Below, piece after piece: positions 1 to 6,293 of a DNA stretch of 6,321 nt. The DNA comes from DASTCC01 sp035711465. Lineage in GTDB: Bacteria; Acidobacteriota; Vicinamibacteria; Vicinamibacterales; SCN-69-37. The first letter of the stretch is position 1. The number at the start of each line of letters is the position of its first letter. A program made the translations under genes and the position numbers. Location: positions 1-6,321 of the forward strand of contig DASTCC010000577.1 of the NCBI GenBank assembly GCA_035711465.1, written 5' to 3'. The notes below the pieces were generated by a model, which saw nothing but the letters and a program-made list of their open reading frames with translations, did not search any database and was not told the origin of the DNA.

Positions 1-1356
1 GAAGAGATCGCCCTCGGTGACGATGACGTTCGCGGCCTTGCCCTTTTCGATCGAGCCGACGCGATCGGCAGCGCCGGCGATCTTCGCGGCGTCGATCGTG
101 AGGGCACGCAACGCGGCGTCGGCGGGCAGACCGCCTTCCGACACCACGCGGCCGGCGTTGCGGACGAAATCGGCCGGCGTTGCGCCGCCTGACGTGAACG
201 CGAAGGGAATGCTTGCCTGCGCGAGCGCGGCCGGCACTTTCGGCGCGTTCTGACGTTCCTTCAGTTCCTGCAGCGACGGCTGAGCGCCGCCACCACCTCC
301 GCGGCCGCCGCCGCGACCGCCGCCGCCACCCTGGCCGCCTGGGAAATTCAGACTCAGAATCACGCGCGCTTTCGCGGCGGCGAGCTCGGCCGTGCGATCC
401 GCCGCGCCCGAGGCGCCGACGACGATCGGATCGAGGTTGAATTCAGACGCGATCGCGAGCACGCGATCGATCTCGCGCGCCAGGTTGGCGTCGAACGCGG
501 CCGGCAGCTGGCGCGCCAGCAGCGGACGAAGCGCCTCGAGCGCCGGCTCGACGACAGGCCGCTGGCCGGTCGCGCTCTGCTTCTGATAGCGAGCTTCGGC
601 GTCGCGCTGCCACGCCGCGTCGAGCAGGGCCTGTCTCGTGAACGCGATCGATCCGAGCAGGGAATTCGGATAGCCCGGACCGCCGGCGCGTCCGCCGATG
701 TCGATGTGCGATGCCACCGGCGACTTCAGCACCGCCAGTCCCTTACGGTAGTCGGCGATCTCGCTGACCTGCGGGCGATCGGGCGGGACGAGCACGTTGA
801 CGAGCGCGCTCTGTCCTTTGAAGATGCCAGACTCCGTCCGCGCCAGCACCGTCGTGACGCCGGCGCTCGCGAGCTGCGTCTGCTCTGGGCTCTCCGTGCG
901 CAGGTTGTCGGCCGACACGAAATCGGGCCGCAGCAGCTGCGCGCGCTTGGCGCGCTCGACCTCTTCGTACGGCATCTGTGCGGCAGGCGCGCCGCCGCCG
1001 CGGCCGCCGCCACCGCCCCGACCCGCCTGCGCGCCTTGAGCGCCCGCGCCTGACGGCGGTTCGAGCGTCGCGTCGTTGCCCATGTCGATCAGGCCCGGAT
1101 AGACGCTCATCCCCGACGCGTCGATGACGACGGCGTCCGGCGGCACGGTGACGGCGGCGCCGACGCCTTCGATCACGCCGTTGCGCATGACGACGACGCC
1201 GTTGTCGATCGGCGCGCCGGCGGCGGTGAAGATGCGCGCGCCGCGGATCGCGTAGAGCGGACCGTCGAACGATGCCGCGCGAATGGGAGCGAAGGCCAGC
1301 GCGGCCGCGATCGCGGCGGCGGCCTGGACGAGAAGAAGATGTCTGCGATTCGTCAT
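1..1356 (-). CDS. Exported amidohydrolase-like protein lacking metal ligands (3' end outside window)
   Basis: My own translation from ATG at 1356 gives 452 uninterrupted codons to base 1; the C-terminus lies outside the window. Residues 1-28 form a signal peptide: MTNRR start, Ala/Leu-rich core, likely cleavage near IRAA. Residues 35-92 match the N-terminal beta-sandwich of the amidohydrolase superfamily (YAIRGARIF, VVMRNGVIEGVG, SVYPGLID). The C-terminal end shows the usual return to the sandwich (ALRALTIDAAKIAGAADRVGSIEKGKAANVIV, seen as two adjoining stretches around residues 415-446). The HxH motif that should follow PGLID is replaced by MGND (residues 92-95), and only two histidines exist (H6 in the signal peptide, H217). 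The Asp-bearing TDS-type motif is replaced by FTSGG near 387-391. Two Gly/Arg tracts lie at residues 112-122 and 340-357. The family assignment is firm. A hydrolytic activity is not supported, and a structural, binding or regulatory role alongside the preceding gene is inference. The gene starts 2 bp after the upstream stop, so the two are probably translated together. Confidence 0.88.
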   Translation of the reverse strand, partial: MTNRRHLLLVQAAAAIAAALAFAPIRAASFDGPLYAIRGARIFTAAGAPIDNGVVVMRNGVIEGVGAAVTVPPDAVVIDASGMSVYPGLIDMGNDATLEPPSGAGAQGAQAGRGGGGGRGGGAPAAQMPYEEVERAKRAQLLRPDFVSADNLRTESPEQTQLASAGVTTVLARTESGIFKGQSALVNVLVPPDRPQVSEIADYRKGLAVLKSPVASHIDIGGRAGGPGYPNSLLGSIAFTRQALLDAAWQRDAEARYQKQSATGQRPVVEPALEALRPLLARQLPAAFDANLAREIDRVLAIASEFNLDPIVVGASGAADRTAELAAAKARVILSLNFPGGQGGGGGRGGGRGGGGGAQPSLQELKERQNAPKVPAALAQASIPFAFTSGGATPADFVRNAGRVVSEGGLPADAALRALTIDAAKIAGAADRVGSIEKGKAANVIVTEGDLF

Positions 1357-1358
1357 GG

Positions 1359-4001
1359 CTAGCGTCCCATGTAACGGCGGAAGAGCTCGGTGTGCTTCGA
1401 CTCGAGCGGCACGCTGCGACCCGCGATCACCACCTGGCGGATCTGCGACCGGATCTCGAGCGGATCGCCGCCGACGACGATGAGATTGGCGAGCTTGCCG
1501 GCTTCGAGACTGCCGACCATCTTGTCAGCGCCGAAGATCTTCGCGGCGTTGATCGTCAGCGCCTTGATCGCTTCGTCGCGATCGAGGCCCCAGGCGACCG
1601 ACATCGCGGCCTGAAACGGAATCAGCCGGACGCCGTCGTAGCCGCCGCTCGAGAACGCGAACGTTACGCCCGCCTTCGCGAGCAGGCCGGGTGCCTGGTA
1701 GCTCGCCGCGTGAAACGTGTCTTCGCCCTGCGGCATCGTCAGGATGTCCTGCAGGATGACCGGAACATTCTTCGCCTTCAGCAGTGCTGCCGACGACACC
1801 GCCGACGCGCCGCCGGTGCGGATGACGATGTTGATGCCGTTGCGCTCGGCCCAGGCAATCGCGTCGCGAATCGCGGTTTCGGATCCGGCGCTGACAAAGA
1901 ACGGCTGCTGCTTGTTGACGATCGGGAGCAGCGGCTCCAGAGACCAGTCCATCTGCCGGTTAGGGTTCGCGCCGTACGATTTGGCGGCTTTGATCAGGCG
2001 ATCGAGCTCGGCGAGCTGGGCCTGCTGGTTGCCGCCGCCCCCGCCGCCCCGGCCGCCGCCACCGCCGCCGCCGCGACCACCGCCGCCGCCGGCCGACGGG
2101 AACGTCATCGCCAGGCCCGTCGTCGGCCGCAGCGCGTTCTCTTCCCACGTCCAGCCGTCGAGATTCATCAGCGGGACTTCGCCGGTGATCACGCCGCCGC
2201 CCATGAAGATTGCCGCGCTGGTGACGCCTTCGACGCGCGCCACCGGAATCGCGTCGCTGTCCGACTGATAGGCGACCCGCGTGCGCAGCATCTGGTTGAA
2301 GTCGAGCATCTCGCTGACGTCGTCCATGCCGCGGACACCGGGCTCGTTCAGGCCCATGTCAGTGGCGGCATCGATGAAGCCCGGGTAGACGCTCGCGCCG
2401 GCCGCGTCGACGGTACGCGCGCCGGAGGGCACCGACGCGTTGGCGCCGATCGCCTGGATCTTGTTGCCGCGGATGACGACCGTGCCCCTCTCGATCACGG
2501 CGCCGACCACCGGGACGATGCGCGCGTTGGTGATCGCCCACACCGGGCCGTTCGCGTTGAGCTGGATGTCGGCGCCCTGGCTCGGAACGTTGAACAGGTT
2601 GCCCGGCGTGTCGGCCGCGCCGCCGCCGCGCTGGCCGCCGTTGCCGTTGCCGGCGCCGCGATTGCCCGCCATCGACGCCTTTTCCTTCTCCACCTGTTCA
2701 ATGCGCGCCAGCTCCGCGACGCGGTCGTAGCGGACGATGCCGTCGATGTAGGTGCGCTCGACGATGGCGTAGGTGCTGAGCGGATGCGCGTTCCAGATGA
2801 CGACGTCCGCGTCCTTGCCGACTTCGAGCGAGCCGACGCGATCGGCGATCCGCAGCTGCGTCGCCGGATTCATCGTCACCAGCGCCATCGCCTGGTCGTC
2901 GGTGATGTCGCCCCACCGCACCGACTTCGCCGCTTCGGTGTTGAGGCGGCGCGCATGTTCGGCGCTGTCGGAGTTGATCGAGACGTTGACGCCCTTGTGC
3001 GTCATCAGACCGGCGTTGCCCGGAATCGCGTCTTCGGCTTCGATCTTGTAGCCCCACCAATCGGAGAACGTCGACGCGCCGGCGCCGTGCGCTGCGATCT
3101 CCTTCGCGACCTTGTAGCCCTCGAGCACGTGCTGGAAGGTCGCAACCTTGAAGCCCATCTCGTCGGCGAGACGGATCATCATCAGGATCTCGTCGGCGCG
3201 ATAACAGTGCACGTGGACGAGACGCTTGCCTTCGAGAATCTCGACCAGCGAATCGAGCTGCAGGTCTCGCCGCGGCGGCTGGATGTCCTGTCCGGACGCC
3301 TTCGCCTTCTCGTGCGCCTGCCATTCCTTCTGATAGGCCTTGGCGCGCGTGAACGCATCGCGAATCGTGAACTCGACGCCCTGACGCGTGCCCGGGTAGC
3401 GGCGCGGTCCGGTGTTCGATGCCAGGCCCTGACGCTTCGGGTTCTCGCCGAGCGCGAACTTGATCCCCGGCAGCGCGCCCTGCATCACTAGGTCGCTGCC
3501 CTTGGCGACGCCCCAGCGCAGTTTGATGACGACGGTCTGACCGCCGATCGAATTCGCGCTGCCGTGCATGACGTTGGCGATCGTCAGGCCACCGGCGACG
3601 TCGCGCTGGATGGCGATGTCCGTCGGATCGAGCACCTCGCCCATGTCGACCATCGCGCTCACCGACGTGCCGCCCTCGTTGATCGCGTCGTTGGCGATGT
3701 GCGAGTGCGCGTCGATGATGCCGGGCGACACGAACTTGTTGGTGCCGTCGACGATCTCCGCGCCGGCGGGAATCTGCACGTTCTGGCCGACGGCCGCGAT
3801 CTTGCCGTCGCGCAGCACGATCGTGCCGTTGCGGATGGTCCCGCGAGTCACGGTGAGAATGGTCGCGTTGCGGATGGCGACGACGCCGGCCGTCTGCGCC
3901 TGAGCGCGGACGGGTTCGGAGACGAGCGCGTTCGTCGGGGCGAACAGTGCCACCGCCAGCACGACGCCGAGCGCGCCGGAGCGAAGGGTTCTGCGATTCA
4001 C
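1359..4001 (-). CDS. Exported two-module amidohydrolase (active N-module, metal-free C-module)
   Basis: This 880-aa protein starts at a GTG with GGAGG four bases upstream. Residues 1-35 look like a signal peptide (twin Arg at 3-4, hydrophobic core about 9-21, AxA sites near VRAQA), so export is predicted. The N-terminal module (about 40-430) resembles imidazolonepropionase-like metal-dependent hydrolases. It has PGIIDAHSH with H99 and H101, GGQTVVIKLRWG at 153-164, HVH at 263-265, QHVLEG with H291, and INSDSAEH with D345. These fit the His/His/His/His/Asp metal site of the superfamily; K160 might be an additional ligand, but this is unproven. A Gly/Asn linker (446-461) leads to a second module (about 485-865) with its own sandwich strands (VWAITNARIVPVVG, VYPGFID) and C-terminal return (IKALTINAAKIFGADKMVGSLEAGK). 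In this module HxH is replaced by AATD (545-548), and its only histidines are H764 and H870. A Gly/Arg tract occupies 637-657. The usual single-module family length is about 400-450 aa, so this is a fusion or internal duplication. The substrate is unknown; related family members act on dipeptides or cyclic amides. Confidence 0.9.
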   Translation of the reverse strand: MNRRTLRSGALGVVLAVALFAPTNALVSEPVRAQAQTAGVVAIRNATILTVTRGTIRNGTIVLRDGKIAAVGQNVQIPAGAEIVDGTNKFVSPGIIDAHSHIANDAINEGGTSVSAMVDMGEVLDPTDIAIQRDVAGGLTIANVMHGSANSIGGQTVVIKLRWGVAKGSDLVMQGALPGIKFALGENPKRQGLASNTGPRRYPGTRQGVEFTIRDAFTRAKAYQKEWQAHEKAKASGQDIQPPRRDLQLDSLVEILEGKRLVHVHCYRADEILMMIRLADEMGFKVATFQHVLEGYKVAKEIAAHGAGASTFSDWWGYKIEAEDAIPGNAGLMTHKGVNVSINSDSAEHARRLNTEAAKSVRWGDITDDQAMALVTMNPATQLRIADRVGSLEVGKDADVVIWNAHPLSTYAIVERTYIDGIVRYDRVAELARIEQVEKEKASMAGNRGAGNGNGGQRGGGAADTPGNLFNVPSQGADIQLNANGPVWAITNARIVPVVGAVIERGTVVIRGNKIQAIGANASVPSGARTVDAAGASVYPGFIDAATDMGLNEPGVRGMDDVSEMLDFNQMLRTRVAYQSDSDAIPVARVEGVTSAAIFMGGGVITGEVPLMNLDGWTWEENALRPTTGLAMTFPSAGGGGGRGGGGGGGRGGGGGGNQQAQLAELDRLIKAAKSYGANPNRQMDWSLEPLLPIVNKQQPFFVSAGSETAIRDAIAWAERNGINIVIRTGGASAVSSAALLKAKNVPVILQDILTMPQGEDTFHAASYQAPGLLAKAGVTFAFSSGGYDGVRLIPFQAAMSVAWGLDRDEAIKALTINAAKIFGADKMVGSLEAGKLANLIVVGGDPLEIRSQIRQVVIAGRSVPLESKHTELFRRYMGR

Positions 4002-4005
4002 GGGG

Positions 4006-4010
4006 CCTCC
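4006..4010 (-). promoter_or_regulatory. Ribosome binding site GGAGG for the 880-aa gene
   Basis: Read on the minus strand the bases are GGAGG, then CCCC, then the GTG start at 4001-3999. The match to the anti-Shine-Dalgarno sequence is strong, although the 4-base spacing is short. It decides the start: the codons directly before the GTG are not start codons, and the protein begins with a signal peptide exactly here. Confidence 0.7.
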
Positions 4011-4032
4011 AGGAAAAACCGAAGCGCGGCCA

Positions 4033-4041
4033 CTTTACCAG
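4033..4041 (-). promoter_or_regulatory. Possible extended -10 promoter element for the amidohydrolase operon
   Basis: The minus strand reads TGG followed by TAAAGT, an extended -10-like arrangement (TGn plus a hexamer sharing four of six positions with TATAAT). It lies about 32 bases upstream of the GTG start. The hexamer at 17-bp spacing (GTGGTC at 4061-4056) is a poor -35. In a GC-rich genome such a match can arise by chance, so this is only a candidate. Confidence 0.22.
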
Positions 4042-4200
4042 ACCCGTTCAGGTACGACCACCGACCGGACTCGAACCCAACTCGCGCGGCTGGCGCGGAG
4101 TCCAACTGATGCAGCCGGCCGCACAGGTGCCGGCATGCTTCCCAGGGTGTTGCGAAAACGCACAATCGCGACACCACGCCGATCGATGCCAGCGCCGGCC

Positions 4201-4211
4201 GGGGAACGAGG
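4201..4211 (+). promoter_or_regulatory. Likely ribosome binding region for the TMTC-like gene
   Basis: GGGGAACGAGG ends three bases before the ATG at 4215. GGGGA is nine bases from the start and GAGG three, so either could pair with 16S rRNA; neither is ideal. The start at 4215 is favoured because it leaves a short Arg-rich cytoplasmic tail ahead of the first membrane helix. The next ATG (Met44) would cut that helix in half. Confidence 0.45.
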
Positions 4212-4214
4212 CTC

Positions 4215-6185
4215 ATGCCGACAAGGTCCCGACGCCGCCGACGGCCCGCTCCCGCTGCGGTTGAGACGCCAGCAAAGGCCCATCGCCGTCTTCACGATCC
4301 GCTGATCGCTGGCGTCCTGGTCGCGCTCTGCCTGTTCGTCTACATGCGCGTCGTCGACTTCGGCTTCGTGAACCGGGACGATCCGACGTACGTCACGGAG
4401 AACGCGGTCGTGAAGGCCGGCCTTTCGTGGGCCAACGTGTGGTGGGCGATCACGACCGGCCATCCGCCCTACTGGCATCCGTTGACCTGGGTGTCGCACA
4501 TGCTCGACGTCAGCCTGTTCGGCGTCGACGCGGGGGCGCATCACGCCGTCAACCTGGTCCTTCACATCTTCAACACGATTCTGGTCTTCGTCGTATTTCG
4601 GTCGGCGACTCGCGCGGGGACGCTCGCCGCAATCCTGGCGGCGCTGTTCGCCGTGCACCCGCTGCACGTCGAGTCGGTCGCATGGATCACCGAACGCAAA
4701 GACCTGCTGAGCACGTTCTTCCTGCTGCTGACGATGTGGGCATACGTCGCGTATGCGCGGGACACGAAGTGGCCGCGTTACCTGCTGGTCGTGGCGATGT
4801 TCGCGCTGGCGTTGATGTCCAAACCGATGGTCGTGACGCTGCCGGTGCAGTTGCTCCTGCTCGACGTGTGGCCGCTCAGGCGCCTCGAATGGAGCGCGCC
4901 CCGGCGCGCGTGGATCGCGCGGTCGATCGAGAAGATCCCGCTGTTGATCCTGAGCGCCGCCACGAGCGTCGTGACCATCGTCGTGCAGGCGACGGTCGGC
5001 GCGATGTCGGACCTGACGATGCTGCCCTGGTCGTCGCGGCTGGCGACCGTCGTCGTCGGCTACGTCGCTTACCTCGGCATGACGGTATGGCCGGCTGGCC
5101 TCGCGGCGTTCTATCCGGTGGAGCAGTATTCGCCTCCGGTGCTGGCCGGCGCCGCGTGTGTGCTCGTCGCGACGACGGCGGTGGCGATCGCCGTGCGCCG
5201 GTCGCTGCCGTTCGTCCTCGTCGGCTGGGCCTGGTTCTTCGTCGGCGTCCTGCCCGTGAGCGGATTGCTGCAGGCCGGCGAGCAGTCGGTCGCCGATCGA
5301 TTCATGTATGCGCCGATTCTCGGTTTGCTGATCGTCATCGTCTGGGGTACGGATGCGATCGTGCGCCGGCGGCCCGCGTGGGTGCGGATCGCAGCGGCCG
5401 GCGCGGCGCTGTCGATCGCGGTGCTCGCGCTGGTCGCGCGCGTTCAGGTCGAGACCTGGGCGAGCAGCCTGTCGCTCTGGGAACACGCCGCGAAGGTGAC
5501 GCGGCCGAACTACCGCGTCCTCGAGCGTCTCGGCGCGACGGTGCGCGACCACGGCGACCTCGAACGCGCGCGCGAGCTCTACGAGTCGGCGCTGCGGGTC
5601 GCGCCGCCGCAGGCGACCGCCGTCCAGGCCGAGCTTCGCAACGCCATCGGGATCACCGCGGTCCGGCGGCACGACACGACCGGCGCCGTCACCGAATTCA
5701 GACGCGCGGTCGAGCTCGACGGCGCGCTCGTCGAGGCGCGGATCAATCTCGGGAACTCGCTGGCGGAGACCGGCGATCTGGCGGGCGCCGAGGCGCAACT
5801 GCGCGAAGCGACGCGGCTCGATCGCGGCGCGATCGAAGCGCGCCTGGGACTCGGCGCCGTGATGCTACGTCAGGACCGGATCGCTGAGGCGGCGACTGCA
5901 TTCCAGGCCGCGATCGCGATCGACCCGAACGTCGCCGAGGCGCACAACGGGCTGGGCGGCGCGCTGATGCAGGTCGGCGAGTACGAGCAGGCCGTCGAGC
6001 TGTTCGGCGAGGCGATCAGACTGAAACCGGATCTACCGACGGCTCACCTGAACATGGGCCTGGCCCTGGTGGCGCTCGGCGACATCAACGGCGCCCGCAC
6101 CCAGTTCGACTCCGCCCTCCGCCTCGACCCCTCACTCACCGCCGCCAGACAGGCACTTCGGGCGTTGGATTCGTTGAGGCGGTGA
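4215..6185 (+). CDS. TMTC-like GT-C membrane protein with C-terminal TPR repeats
   Basis: This 656-aa protein has a basic N-terminal tail (residues 1-28) and then about 11-12 hydrophobic segments between 29 and 410. The first extracytoplasmic loop carries NRDDPTYV (53-60), which fits the acidic motif of GT-C glycosyltransferases that use polyprenyl-phosphate sugars. Other motifs typical of bacterial TMTC relatives follow: WHPLTWVSHMLD (87-98), VHPLHVESVAWITERKD (147-163), SKPMVVTLP (202-210), LLLLDVWPLRR (213-223) and ADRFMYAP (360-367). Residues about 433-639 hold six 34-residue TPRs (starting near 433, 470, 504, 538, 572 and 606) with typical G-x-A, Y/F and P positions, and a capping helix (640-656). 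In eukaryotes TMTC1-4 O-mannosylate cadherins in the ER lumen. By analogy this protein could transfer a sugar to an extracytoplasmic acceptor, with the TPRs binding the acceptor, but activity and substrate are inference. No adjacent glycan gene supports a specific pathway. A membrane-anchored TPR scaffold is the alternative. Confidence 0.88.
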   Translation: MPTRSRRRRRPAPAAVETPAKAHRRLHDPLIAGVLVALCLFVYMRVVDFGFVNRDDPTYVTENAVVKAGLSWANVWWAITTGHPPYWHPLTWVSHMLDVSLFGVDAGAHHAVNLVLHIFNTILVFVVFRSATRAGTLAAILAALFAVHPLHVESVAWITERKDLLSTFFLLLTMWAYVAYARDTKWPRYLLVVAMFALALMSKPMVVTLPVQLLLLDVWPLRRLEWSAPRRAWIARSIEKIPLLILSAATSVVTIVVQATVGAMSDLTMLPWSSRLATVVVGYVAYLGMTVWPAGLAAFYPVEQYSPPVLAGAACVLVATTAVAIAVRRSLPFVLVGWAWFFVGVLPVSGLLQAGEQSVADRFMYAPILGLLIVIVWGTDAIVRRRPAWVRIAAAGAALSIAVLALVARVQVETWASSLSLWEHAAKVTRPNYRVLERLGATVRDHGDLERARELYESALRVAPPQATAVQAELRNAIGITAVRRHDTTGAVTEFRRAVELDGALVEARINLGNSLAETGDLAGAEAQLREATRLDRGAIEARLGLGAVMLRQDRIAEAATAFQAAIAIDPNVAEAHNGLGGALMQVGEYEQAVELFGEAIRLKPDLPTAHLNMGLALVALGDINGARTQFDSALRLDPSLTAARQALRALDSLRR

Positions 6186-6194
6186 GGGGGAGTG

Positions 6195-6290
6195 GGGTCG
6201 GAGCAGGGTCGGAGCAGGGTCGGAGTAGGGTCGGAGTAGGGTCGGAGTAGGGTCGGAGTAGGGTCGGAGTAGGGTCAGAGTAGGGTCAGA
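6195..6290 (+). repeat. 11-bp tandem repeat array (GGGTCGGAGTA)n
   Basis: Eight full 11-bp units run head to tail from 6195 to 6282, followed by a ninth cut after eight bases. Units 1-2 read GGGTCGGAGCA, units 3-7 are identical GGGTCGGAGTA, and unit 8 reads GGGTCAGAGTA. The ninth reads GGGTCAGA and runs into CCCC. The array begins nine bases after the stop codon of the TMTC-like gene, so it would be in its 3' untranslated region. The minus strand gives an open frame with a Pro/Leu/Arg repeat, which is a by-product of the periodicity and not a gene. Confidence 0.95.
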
Positions 6291-6293
6291 CCC
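6283..6293. repeat. Terminal palindrome GGGTCAGACCC (REP-like)
   Basis: GGGTC-A-GACCC is a perfect inverted repeat around a central A and closes the 11-bp array. One base further (6294) also gives GACCCC, the reverse complement of GGGGTC at 6194-6199 where the array begins, so the array has short inverted ends. As RNA the palindrome alone gives only a 4-bp stem with a 3-base loop and no U-tract follows, so it is a weak terminator candidate. The shape recalls REP-type intergenic palindromes, but no REP-associated transposase is in the window. Confidence 0.7.

Larger units (their letters stand above)
4002..4214. other. Divergent intergenic region
   Basis: This 213-bp gap separates the minus-strand amidohydrolase operon from the plus-strand membrane protein and must carry both promoters unless one unit starts further away. 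Visible structure is slight. A short perfect inverted repeat TGCG-AAAA-CGCA lies at 4151-4162, next to the palindrome TCGCGA at 4166-4171. There are three copies of the palindrome GCCGGC (4114-4119, 4129-4134, 4194-4199), two of which could form a 6-bp hairpin with a 9-base loop. No convincing sigma-70 promoter pair, riboswitch or RNA gene can be recognised. Confidence 0.6.

Noticed and set aside
1272..3491. 739-aa plus-strand open frame opposite the 880-aa gene
   Set aside because: It lies wholly antisense to a gene with clear family motifs. Its translation is Arg/Asp/Val/Ala-rich with no recognisable domain, as expected from third-position GC bias.
4051..4110. tRNA-like fragment on the minus strand (GGTTCGAGTCC)
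   Set aside because: The T-loop-like TTCGAGT is present, but the T stem pairs only two bases on either side. No matching acceptor stem or CCA end was found, so this is probably coincidence.
4035..5798. 587-aa minus-strand open frame opposite the TMTC-like gene
   Set aside because: It is mostly antisense to a strongly supported coding region and has low-complexity Arg/Asp/Gln/His-rich composition typical of a GC-rich antisense shadow.
4427..5887. 486-aa plus-strand open frame inside the TMTC-like gene
   Set aside because: It is an alternative frame of the same DNA with Arg-rich sequence and no domain. The main frame carries all the family motifs.
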